From positions 1-45,885 of the forward strand of contig JASLNT010000076.1 in NCBI GenBank assembly GCA_030745875.1: 45,885 bases of DNA, read 5' to 3'. The position numbers and the translations under genes are program-made. The stretch comes from Phycisphaerae bacterium. GTDB lineage: Bacteria > Planctomycetota > Phycisphaerae > SM23-33. This document shows positions 25,251 to 33,515 of the stretch, one piece after another. Each line of letters starts with the position of its first letter. Within the stretch, counting starts at the first letter, position 1. Under the pieces are notes generated by a model. It had not been told where the DNA came from, made no database searches, and worked only from the letters and a program-made list of their open reading frames with translations.

Positions 25251-26483
25251 ATGCTTACAAAACAGTTGATGTCCGGCGTATCGATTCTGCTGATTGGTTT
25301 GGCGCTCTGTTCGACCGCACCAGCCGCCAAGGCGCCGCCTGCAAAACAACCGGTCACCGTGGGAGATTCGAACTTCCATCTTCGCGGCTGCCTGAAGAAC
25401 TCGCGTATCCAGTTCACCCGGGGCAAGACCGGACACGTCGCGTTCATCGGCGGGTCGATCACCGAGATGAACGGTTACCGACCGATGGTCTGCTCTCTGC
25501 TGACCAAGCGATTCAGCGAAACGAAGTTCACGTTCACTGACGCGGGAATATCCTCGACATGTTCAACCAGCGGCGCCGGGCGCCTTTCCACTCACGTATT
25601 GGGCAAGGGCCCGGTCGACTTGTTCTTCATCGAGTTCGCGGTGAACGACGACCAGGACGCCGGACACGCCCTGCGCGAATGCATCCGCGGTATGGAGGGC
25701 GTCATCCGACACGCCCGAACATTCAACCCCAACATGGACATCGTGATCACGTACTTCGTTAATCCCGGAATGGTCAAGACGATCAACGCGGGCAAGAACC
25801 CGATTCCAATGACCGGCCACAAGAAGGTCGCCGAGTATTACAGCATCTCGACGATCGATCTGGCTAGAGAGGTCGCCCAGCAGATCAAAGCCGAAACGCT
25901 AACCTGGAAGAAATTCGGCGGAACGCATCCGGCGCCGTTCGGCAATGCGATGTGCACGAAGATGATAGAGAAGCTCATGGACGAAGCCTGGGCCAAACCG
26001 CTGGCGGCCGACGCGAAGAAGACCGCCCACAAAATGCCCGCTAAACCGATAGATCCGCAGAGCTACTTCAATGCGAGATTCGTCGACCCCGCCAAAGCGA
26101 AGATCAAGAGCGGATGGAAGCTCGGCGTGCCCGACTGGAAGAGCCTCAAGGGCGGAAAACGCGGGCGATTCACCAAGATCGACATGCTCTGCGCCGAGGC
26201 TCCCGGGGCGGAGCTCACGCTTGAGTTCACGGGCAAGGGGATCGGGGCCTACGTATCGGCCGGACCCGACGCGGGCGTGCTCGAAGCGACTATAGACGGC
26301 GCAAAGCCCGTTAAGGTCGACCTGTATCACCGCTACAGTCGCGGCCTGCACTACCCCAGAACCGTAATGTTCAGCGCAGATCTCAAACCGGGCAAGCACA
26401 CGCTTATATTGAAAACCGTCGCAATCGAAGGCCGCGAGCAAGGCGGAACAGCCGCACGGATAATGCAATTCGTCGCCAACTAA
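25251..26483 (+). CDS. Exported SGNH/GDSL-type hydrolase
   Basis: ATG 25251 has AAGGA about nine bases upstream and begins a signal peptide (MLTKQLMSGVSILLIGLALCSTAPA). The 410-residue protein has block I IGGS69IT, block III EFAVND and block V GGTH226PAPFG, so the Ser and His of an SGNH hydrolase are present. The usual Asp three residues before the His is Gly here, so a dyad or another acid would be needed. A C-terminal beta-rich domain (about 265-410) may bind carbohydrate. Likely role: deacylation of a glycan, in keeping with the divergent esterase. It is followed 14 bp later by an SDR gene. Confidence 0.75.
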   Translation: MLTKQLMSGVSILLIGLALCSTAPAAKAPPAKQPVTVGDSNFHLRGCLKNSRIQFTRGKTGHVAFIGGSITEMNGYRPMVCSLLTKRFSETKFTFTDAGISSTCSTSGAGRLSTHVLGKGPVDLFFIEFAVNDDQDAGHALRECIRGMEGVIRHARTFNPNMDIVITYFVNPGMVKTINAGKNPIPMTGHKKVAEYYSISTIDLAREVAQQIKAETLTWKKFGGTHPAPFGNAMCTKMIEKLMDEAWAKPLAADAKKTAHKMPAKPIDPQSYFNARFVDPAKAKIKSGWKLGVPDWKSLKGGKRGRFTKIDMLCAEAPGAELTLEFTGKGIGAYVSAGPDAGVLEATIDGAKPVKVDLYHRYSRGLHYPRTVMFSADLKPGKHTLILKTVAIEGREQGGTAARIMQFVAN

Positions 26484-26497
26484 GGAAGCATCCGGAC

Positions 26498-27199
26498 ATG
26501 ACTCTCAAAGACAAATGGATACTCATCACCGGCGCGTCGAAGGGTCTGGGCAGGGAGATGGCGATCCTCCTGGCCCGGGCGGGCGCGAACCTTATCCTCA
26601 CCGCCCGCACCGCCGAACTGCTCGAAGAACTCAAGGCGGGCATAGTCGCAGGCGGATCCGAATGCCTCGCCATTGCAGGCGATCTACGCGACAATTCCGT
26701 GCTCGAATCAGTTAAATCGCTCTGCATCGAAAAGGAATTGGACATCCTCGTAAACAACGCCGGAGTGGTCGACATCACAAAACTCGAAGGCGTATCGGAC
26801 GAACGGGTCGACGAAGTTATCGAACTGAACCTGACAATCCCGATCAAGCTGACCAAGGGCGTGATCGAGATGTTCAAGAAACGCAAGAGCGGCGTGATAG
26901 TCAACGTGAACTCAGCCGGGGGCAAAAAACCTGTGCCCGATCACACGATATACTGCGCGTCCAAGTACGGGTTCAACGGTTTCGCCGAAACGCTCAAACT
27001 CGAAATCAAGGGATTCGGCATCCGGATAATAAGCGTCTGCCCGGGCAAGATGGCCACCGAACTGTTCAACGCAGCCGATCGCCCAATGGACACCAAGGCG
27101 TTCATCGACCCGCGCGAAGTAGCCGAAGGCGTGCTGTACATGCTCGAAATGTCGTCAAAATGCTCGCACGCCGAACTGAATGTCGACAGGATGTCGTAA
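26498..27199 (+). CDS. Short-chain dehydrogenase/reductase
   Basis: This classical 233-residue SDR has the cofactor motif TGASKGLG (about 10-17), NNAG (about 86-89), and the catalytic S139, Y152 and K156 in YCASK. The spacing between these three is canonical. There is no signal peptide, so it is cytoplasmic. It starts 14 bp after the SGNH hydrolase gene with AAGGA upstream, so both are likely on one transcript. It may process the sugar released by the exported enzymes. Substrate unknown; the family is too broad to predict it. Confidence 0.85.
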   Translation: MTLKDKWILITGASKGLGREMAILLARAGANLILTARTAELLEELKAGIVAGGSECLAIAGDLRDNSVLESVKSLCIEKELDILVNNAGVVDITKLEGVSDERVDEVIELNLTIPIKLTKGVIEMFKKRKSGVIVNVNSAGGKKPVPDHTIYCASKYGFNGFAETLKLEIKGFGIRIISVCPGKMATELFNAADRPMDTKAFIDPREVAEGVLYMLEMSSKCSHAELNVDRMS

Positions 27200-27201
27200 C
27201 G

Positions 27202-30200
27202 CTATTTCGCCTCGCAGACCACTCTCAGGCCGATATCGAACACCTTTTGGAACGGTTGGTATGTGCGACGGTGTGCGCTCGAACCGTACTTGGGCAGATC
27301 GCGCCACGACCCGCCGCGAACAACTTTCCGGGTATCGTTCTTGCCCGCATTTCGCCCGTCGGATGCGATATAAGGATAGGCTTTGTAGTCGGACATCGTC
27401 CACTCGCCCACATTACCGTGCATATCGTACAGCCCCCAGGCGTTGGGCGTGTAGCGCCCCGGCGGTATTGAGATTGCCCCGCCGTCCCTGACACCGCTTA
27501 CGCGCGGGAACGGGAGACGATGGGCGCCGCTGTCTGCGAAGTTGGCGAGTTTACTGAAGTTCTCGTCAGTCGATCCGTACGACATGTCGCTGTCGGTCCC
27601 GGCGCGGCAGGCCCATTCCCACTGCGCCTCGGTAGGCAGGGTGAATTTCCTACCGGTCTTGGCGCTCAACCATTTGCAGAACGCCGTCGCCTCGATCCAG
27701 CTTATGCGGACCACAGGCTGGGCGAGGGTGTTGGCCTCGACGCCCATGAAACGCTGGTCCTTGCCCGGATTGTCGATATAGCGTGAATCGTGCTTCGGGT
27801 CGAACAGCTTGTACATCGCGTTGGTCACTTCCACTGACGACATCCAGTAGGGCTTTTCGATCTTGACTACGGACATCGCTCGGGCGTCGGCGTCACCGTT
27901 GGGCGAACCCATTACAAACTGCCCGGCGGGGATCTTCACCAGTTTGAGCTCGACATCGACCGGTTCGACCATGACGCATTTCCCGTTGCGGTATCTGAGC
28001 GTCCTACCGAGCTTGAGCGTCATTTCGGTCTTGCCGAGTTTCGACTGCTTCTTGGCGGCTTCTTCGGTGCTGAAAGGCCATCCCGCGATTTTCGGCGTCT
28101 TGATGCTGACGCTTGCTTCGGGAGCGGGCATTATCGGTTTGACCGGTTTCCGCCCGGCCAGTTCGGCGTGAGTTTTGTCGTATTCAGCTTCAACGTCCAC
28201 GTCCACCCCAGCGTACATCCTGGATAGCTCGACGCGGCGTTTGGTCTGGTCCTGATCGCACCAGACGCGCGGAGCCCACTTCCCGCGATGCGGCGCGTTA
28301 AGGTCTATCCAGGCGTACAGTTTCTCCCAACCTTCACGGTCGAGTTTCACGTTGTGGTGCCCTTTCCTGAGCATTCTTATCAGCGTGCTCGTGCTGGCGT
28401 GGTACTCCATCGGAGTAGTCAGGTGCGAATCGCTTTCCGGACCGGGGCGTCGAACGTATTGCTGCAGCGCCATGTAAGCCTTGTCGAACTTGTACTCCAC
28501 GCGCTCGGGCGCCGCGGTGAAATTGTGGATGATCTTGCCCTTGTGGGGCTTTTCGTTATGGCAACCGACGCAGAACTTGTTGAGTACGGGCTGTACGTCG
28601 TGCTGGAACGCAAACGGACGGGCCGGACCGTACCACGGTGCGATCTTCGAGGGCTGGCGTTTGGCCGCGAGGGTGGCTCGAACGGCCGTGGTCTCATTCT
28701 GCGATTCGTGACAACCAATGCAGGAGACAAATTCACCGGGCATACCCACCATCCAACTGCGCATGATCTGCAGGGCCTGGCCCTGATCGTCGAGCGGCTG
28801 GATGGAAATCGGAATGTTGGCGGGAATGGTAAACAGCGCCGACCCGTCAGTCTCAACAGGCACCGTGCCCAGAATTCGCTTAACGTCCCAACTGGACTCA
28901 ACGCCTACCGACTGGTGCCCGCCGCTGCGGTGATGAGCATAGTGATACGAGAACAAACGCAGCTTCTTGACCGTCCCCTTGGGAACGCCCTTCAGCCCGG
29001 GACCGGTGTAAATATCCGTCAGCAGTACGGTCGCGTTTTTCTGCGACATGTCAACCTTGTCGGGCAGAACGGGCGGTGTTTTGACCTTCCGCAAGGGCAT
29101 GGGCTCCAGCAGCGCCGAGCCCTCAATCTCGCTGACCAGCACGAAGTTATCGAACGTGTCGACCAGGTATATCCCCCACAGACCGGTATGATTGAGCTTG
29201 GCGGTCACGAGATAATACTCGTCGTCAAGCGGATACGGATGCAGGAACTGCGGCCAGATACCGTCAACGAGCCTGTCGACGATGATCGGGAGGACTTCCT
29301 TACCGCGACCGGGGATTTCCTGGACCACGCCATCGGCCTCGAAGCGTCCCTTAGCCGGATCGAGAATCAGCAACCGACCCGAACGCGATATCCCGTGATG
29401 CCCGCCTACAACACCGACAACCTTTGTCGCGTGCGTGGGAATCGGCCGGGCGAACAGATACGCATTGGGGAAATACGAGTTCGACCCGTAATACTCCATC
29501 GGCGCCGTCCCGTCGGGATTCGAGTGGAACAGAATTCGCGAGAAGTAGTGCGGAAGGTCGGTGTACTCCCATCGCAGGTACATCAATCGCCCGTTGTTCA
29601 GCACGGTCGGGCACCAGTCTGAGTCCTGTTCGAATGTGAGCTGGCGGATCTTCTTGGTCTTCGGGTCGATAAGGTAGATGCTCGCCATTGACCGCCCGCC
29701 GTTTTCGCAGGGCAGGCCCTGATACGGAGCTGTCGACGTAGTGACGAACTTGCCGTTGGGCAGATAACAGGAATCGAAGAAGTCGATATCGGGCAGGTTG
29801 CCGGGGGTAAGCTGGACCGGATCGGAGCCGGATTGCACCGGCATCTCAAAAATGTGCCATCTGTTATTGCTTCCGATGGCGCTGAACATGAGCTTCTCAG
29901 CGTCAAAGTGCAAGTCGATATCGCAGACCATCTTGGACGTTTTGGGCTTGTACAGGGTGGTGATTTTCGGCTTGGCTCGGAGATTCGACATTACGACGAT
30001 TTCGTTATCCCAACCGCCAGCCGGATTGCTGATGCTGTCGTGCGTGCGCGAGTTCAGCGAGGGCATGCCCAGAGAGGTGCTGATTACCTTGGAGGCCTTC
30101 TCACCGAAGTTGCGCTTGAGTACGATCAGTTTATCGAAATCCAACCGCGGATTGGCCAGCAGCGCCTCTCGCGCCAGCGACATGAACGCAGGATTGTCTT

Positions 30201-30963
30201 CGACCGCCTTGTCTCCCAAGGCCTCCAGGCGCTTAAGGTAGTTCGAAGCCTTGTACTGCGGGAACTTCTTGCCCAGATCGTTTATCGCCAGCTTCAGCGA
30301 TTCAGACGTAACACCGACCTTGGTGACCGTACCGGGCTGGGGGGTGGAGTCTCTCTTGCGTTTGGCCGCCCTCTTGGCTTTCTTGTCGAGGAGTTTGGCT
30401 TCGCCTTTTACCGGCGTGATCTCGATAATGCGGAAGAAGAAACCCGATTTCCCACGAGCGTTGTATATCTTGAACAGCAGTTCGTTCTTGCCCTTGCGGA
30501 GGTTCAGTTTCACCTTGTCCGAATCAACATCCACCCCGCGCATCCCTTCGCTGGACAGGATTTGCTTACCGTTCAGCCACGCCGCGCATCCGTCGTCGCT
30601 GCCGAATCCGCCTGTCAGGGTGATTGCTTTCTCGGCGGTGATTGTGCGATACATGTAAAGCGCCGTATCCGCGGGAATGAGGAACCTGTGAATCCGGGCG
30701 TCAGTCCATTTCGGTTGGACCGCCCAGATCGCCCTGCCCCCCGAAGTCCTTGCCGCCAGATCGACCTTCTTCTCGGGAAATCCGGGCTTGCTGAACTGTC
30801 CGGTTGCGATCGGTTCGGTGGAGAGCCATTTACCGAGAGTTACGCCCTTGTTGGTGAGTTTGCCCTTGGCTTTGCGTTTGGCGGCCGGAGCGGTCGAAAC
30901 CGACAGGCACAGCAATGCGACAACAACGAACATACCGATAACTTTTCGCCGACGGATAAGCAT
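27202..30963 (-). CDS. Multidomain exported propeller/diheme/SUMF1-like protein
   Basis: This 1253-residue protein has a signal peptide (MLIRRRKVIGMFVVVALLCL) and a PA14-like beta-sandwich (about 50-190, FGSDDGCAAWLNGKQI). A TolB/hydrazine-synthase-alpha-like propeller follows (about 330-740). Two c-type heme motifs are present, C748-I-G-C-H and C798-V-G-C-H, and a C-terminal formylglycine-generating-enzyme fold runs from about 1020 to the end (GQFVMGSP, LPTEAQWEWACRAG, GNVGEWTMSDY). True FGEs use two cysteines in the RGGS-to-LGF region; here RGGSWRDLPKYGSSAHRR has none, so maturase activity is unlikely. It ends two bases from the converging SDR gene. The SUMF1 part may be an adhesion or binding domain. 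Confidence 0.75.
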   Translation of the reverse strand: MLIRRRKVIGMFVVVALLCLSVSTAPAAKRKAKGKLTNKGVTLGKWLSTEPIATGQFSKPGFPEKKVDLAARTSGGRAIWAVQPKWTDARIHRFLIPADTALYMYRTITAEKAITLTGGFGSDDGCAAWLNGKQILSSEGMRGVDVDSDKVKLNLRKGKNELLFKIYNARGKSGFFFRIIEITPVKGEAKLLDKKAKRAAKRKRDSTPQPGTVTKVGVTSESLKLAINDLGKKFPQYKASNYLKRLEALGDKAVEDNPAFMSLAREALLANPRLDFDKLIVLKRNFGEKASKVISTSLGMPSLNSRTHDSISNPAGGWDNEIVVMSNLRAKPKITTLYKPKTSKMVCDIDLHFDAEKLMFSAIGSNNRWHIFEMPVQSGSDPVQLTPGNLPDIDFFDSCYLPNGKFVTTSTAPYQGLPCENGGRSMASIYLIDPKTKKIRQLTFEQDSDWCPTVLNNGRLMYLRWEYTDLPHYFSRILFHSNPDGTAPMEYYGSNSYFPNAYLFARPIPTHATKVVGVVGGHHGISRSGRLLILDPAKGRFEADGVVQEIPGRGKEVLPIIVDRLVDGIWPQFLHPYPLDDEYYLVTAKLNHTGLWGIYLVDTFDNFVLVSEIEGSALLEPMPLRKVKTPPVLPDKVDMSQKNATVLLTDIYTGPGLKGVPKGTVKKLRLFSYHYAHHRSGGHQSVGVESSWDVKRILGTVPVETDGSALFTIPANIPISIQPLDDQGQALQIMRSWMVGMPGEFVSCIGCHESQNETTAVRATLAAKRQPSKIAPWYGPARPFAFQHDVQPVLNKFCVGCHNEKPHKGKIIHNFTAAPERVEYKFDKAYMALQQYVRRPGPESDSHLTTPMEYHASTSTLIRMLRKGHHNVKLDREGWEKLYAWIDLNAPHRGKWAPRVWCDQDQTKRRVELSRMYAGVDVDVEAEYDKTHAELAGRKPVKPIMPAPEASVSIKTPKIAGWPFSTEEAAKKQSKLGKTEMTLKLGRTLRYRNGKCVMVEPVDVELKLVKIPAGQFVMGSPNGDADARAMSVVKIEKPYWMSSVEVTNAMYKLFDPKHDSRYIDNPGKDQRFMGVEANTLAQPVVRISWIEATAFCKWLSAKTGRKFTLPTEAQWEWACRAGTDSDMSYGSTDENFSKLANFADSGAHRLPFPRVSGVRDGGAISIPPGRYTPNAWGLYDMHGNVGEWTMSDYKAYPYIASDGRNAGKNDTRKVVRGGSWRDLPKYGSSAHRRTYQPFQKVFDIGLRVVCEAK

Positions 30964-31023
30964 GATTGATCCTCTTGCGGTTTTCTCGGGGAAGCAACTG
31001 GAAACCCCAGCCGCTTGACGGAT

Positions 31024-31053
31024 ATTCTAGCAAATCACCTCTGTATCGCACAA
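31024..31053 (-). promoter_or_regulatory. Promoter candidate for the diheme/SUMF1 gene
   Basis: On the minus strand TTGTGC (31053-31048) and TAGAAT (31029-31024) are 18 bp apart. The -10 matches 5 of 6, the -35 only 3 of 6. Confidence 0.3.
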
Positions 31054-31079
31054 GATGAAACGAGCGAACAACTCCCCGG

Positions 31080-31108
31080 TTGACACAACTGGAGTTCCCC
31101 GTGAGAAT
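31080..31108 (+). promoter_or_regulatory. Promoter candidate for the sulfatase gene
   Basis: A perfect TTGACA (31080-31085) is followed after 17 bp by GAGAAT (31103-31108, 4 of 6). The predicted start is near 31115, leaving about a 44-nt leader before ATG 31159. Confidence 0.4.
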
Positions 31109-31158
31109 AACGCCTCACCGACGATACACACGAACATGACTGACCCCAGAGGTGTCAA

Positions 31159-32802
31159 ATGCGTTTGAGCAGACGAGGCTTCATGAAGGCGGCGACCGTT
31201 GCTGCTGCGGGACTGGCCGTTCCCGGCGTGTCAATCCAATGCCAACGACAGTCGCTCAGAGCGAAAATCAATCCGCCCGCGGGCGGTAAGAAGCCCAACA
31301 TCGTGGTAATCCTCGCCGACGATCTGGGCCTGGGCGACCTGAGCTGCTACAACCCCAAAGGGAAGGTCCCCACGCCCAACCTCGACAAGCTGGCGGCTGA
31401 GGGCATGCGGTTCACCGACGCCCATACATCCGCGGCACAATGTTCGCCCACACGCTACGGGCTCATAACCGGACAGTACTCCTGGCGGACGCGTCTGAAG
31501 GTCGGCGTCCTGAAGCACTTCGAGGACCCGCTGATCGACAAGGACCGCCTGACCGTAGCATCGCTTCTAAAGCAAAACGGATACACCACCGCGGGCGTGG
31601 GCAAATGGCATTTGGGATGGGGATGGGTCGCCAAGCCCGGGCGGACAATCAACAAGAACTCCTGGAACGACAAGGAGTGCGAGAATGTCGATTTCACCAA
31701 ACCGCTTACCGCCTGCCCGCTGGACAACGGATTCGATTACTACTTCGGCATCGGTTCGTCAAACAACATGCAGCCGTACTGCTACATCGAGAACAACAAG
31801 GTCGTTGTCCCCCCCTCGACCAGAAAGAAACACCCGGTTTACGACACCGAATCCGGAGCGGGACTGGTCTCGGACGATTACGTGTCCGAACAGATCGATC
31901 AGGTGCTCTGGTCGAAGGCGAAGGGCTGGCTGGACCGACACTTCAAGGCGACCCCGGAGAAACCGTTCTTCCTGTACATGCCCACTTCGGCAATACACAG
32001 GCCTTGTCTGGCTATAAAAGAGTTCCGCGGAAAATCCGGAGCCGGATTGCACGGCGACAAGGTCGTCGAGCTGGACAACATAGTCGGCAGGCTGATCGCC
32101 GACCTGAAAGCCAAAGGCTGCCTGGACAATACGCTGATCCTGTTCACGTCCGACAACGGAGCCCTGCCCGGCGACCCGGAAGGAGCGTTGAAGAAATACG
32201 CCAAGAACGACTGGGGCGAACAGTGGGACGCCGACGACCTGCTGAAGCGCAAGAGCGAAGGGTCCTACCAATACTGGGTGACCTACGGACACAAGACAAA
32301 CGGGCCATGGCTCGGTTATAAGATGACCATCTACGAAGGCGGGCACCGCGTACCGTTTATCGTGCGCTGGCCTGGGAAGGTCAAGCCCGGAAGCACCTCG
32401 GACGAGATCGTCTGCACGGTCGACGTGATGGCTACCGTGGCGAACATCCTGAAAGTCGACCTTCCATCCAACGCGGCCGAAGACAGCTACAGCATCCTCC
32501 CGGTGCTCCTGGGCAAGAAGCTCGCCAAGCCGCTCCGCGAAGCGACCATAATGACGCCCTGGTCGGCGTTCAAATCCATCCGCCAGGGCCCGTGGAAGCT
32601 AATCCTCGCCGACAACTCGGGCGGATACTCTCTGAAACGAAAGGTCGATACACCCGGACAGCTCTACAACCTCGACGACGATCCGGGCGAGACAACAAAC
32701 ATCTACGCCAAACATCCCGAAAAGGTCAAAGCCCTCACAGCGATAGTGGAGAGATACGAATCGGCGGGCAGGAGCGCTCCGCCTGCGAAGTTCGCCGGAT
32801 AA
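31159..32802 (+). CDS. Tat-exported type I sulfatase
   Basis: AGAGGTG lies five bases before the ATG. The 547-residue protein has a twin-arginine signal (MRLSRRGFMKAAT), the metal-binding DD in ILADDLGLGD, and the sulfatase signature C95-S-P-T-R99 in SAAQC95SPTRYGLITGQ. Other conserved parts are GKWHLG and FTSDNGA. C95 must be converted to formylglycine by a maturase. The family hydrolyses sulfate esters; sulfatases of this type are abundant in planctomycetes and act on sulfated glycans such as those of algae. The Tat signal places it outside the cytoplasm. It is divergent from the SUMF1 fusion gene, whose FGE-like domain lacks the catalytic cysteines. Confidence 0.9.
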   Translation: MRLSRRGFMKAATVAAAGLAVPGVSIQCQRQSLRAKINPPAGGKKPNIVVILADDLGLGDLSCYNPKGKVPTPNLDKLAAEGMRFTDAHTSAAQCSPTRYGLITGQYSWRTRLKVGVLKHFEDPLIDKDRLTVASLLKQNGYTTAGVGKWHLGWGWVAKPGRTINKNSWNDKECENVDFTKPLTACPLDNGFDYYFGIGSSNNMQPYCYIENNKVVVPPSTRKKHPVYDTESGAGLVSDDYVSEQIDQVLWSKAKGWLDRHFKATPEKPFFLYMPTSAIHRPCLAIKEFRGKSGAGLHGDKVVELDNIVGRLIADLKAKGCLDNTLILFTSDNGALPGDPEGALKKYAKNDWGEQWDADDLLKRKSEGSYQYWVTYGHKTNGPWLGYKMTIYEGGHRVPFIVRWPGKVKPGSTSDEIVCTVDVMATVANILKVDLPSNAAEDSYSILPVLLGKKLAKPLREATIMTPWSAFKSIRQGPWKLILADNSGGYSLKRKVDTPGQLYNLDDDPGETTNIYAKHPEKVKALTAIVERYESAGRSAPPAKFAG

Positions 32803-32899
32803 ACGCTTCTCACGCGAACGGGATTTGCCATACGCCGTTTTATTTCTTACAGTTATAAAGCTGCAACACTCTATCCTGCCGCTGTCTTGAGGCAATCCC

Positions 32900-33316
32900 A
32901 TGAACACAAATAAGAGAGGTTTTACATTAGTCGAGGTCCTGTGGGTGATTATGTTCCTTGGGTTGCTGGCGGGGATCGTGGTCCCGCAATTCGCCGACGC
33001 CACCGGTGACGCCAAAATGTCGAATCTGACCAAGAATTTGCAGCAAGTGCGAGCCCAATTGCAACTGTACAAACTGGAGCATAATGGCAATTATCCCAGC
33101 GACATCAAGATCCAACTCACTTCAAGGACTGACGAGGACGGGACGATCGACCCCATCGGAGTGTTGGGACCGTATCTCAAGTTCTTCCCGGACAACAGGT
33201 ACGTAGACAATCCCGCCAAGTCCGACGCGGTTGACGGAAATCCGGGCGATGGTTGGAAATATGATGCGGCGACAGGCGAATTCACCGCCAACAGCACTGG
33301 ACACGAAGATCTGTAA
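32900..33316 (+). CDS. Type II secretion/type IV pilus pseudopilin-like protein
   Basis: This 138-residue protein begins with a class III signal MNTNKRG-FTLVEVLWVI, with cleavage after Gly7 and the conserved Glu at +5 (E12). A hydrophobic helix follows, then a periplasmic segment containing LQQVRAQLQLYKLEHNGNYPSD, typical of GspG/PulG-like and planctomycete DUF1559-type pseudopilins. It lacks the longer DUF1559 C-terminus. No other secretion gene is near, so it is an orphan minor pilin. GAGG lies about seven bases upstream of the ATG, and TATAAA at 32854 may be a -10 element. Confidence 0.75.
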   Translation: MNTNKRGFTLVEVLWVIMFLGLLAGIVVPQFADATGDAKMSNLTKNLQQVRAQLQLYKLEHNGNYPSDIKIQLTSRTDEDGTIDPIGVLGPYLKFFPDNRYVDNPAKSDAVDGNPGDGWKYDAATGEFTANSTGHEDL

Positions 33317-33515
33317 TATCCGCTGCACACCGCACGCAAATCGACGAGAAGCTGGAGAAGCAGCCGATAAGGGGATACAGTGTACTTATTGAAAAGATTA
33401 TGCTTTCCCGTCGGCGAACCTGAAAGATTCGAGTTCGACGGTCCGACAGTCACTTGCAGCCGTCAATTGCCGACAGCAGCGTGAGATTAATAATTGGTTC
33501 GTTTGGAGTCGCAGC

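Noticed and set aside
28288..29622. 444-codon plus-strand open frame inside the diheme/SUMF1 gene
   Set aside because: The minus strand encodes CxxCH and SUMF1 motifs in one continuous frame; the plus frame is a shadow.
27202..30963. The SUMF1 domain as maturase for the neighbouring sulfatase
   Set aside because: The region that holds the two catalytic cysteines in known FGEs contains none here.
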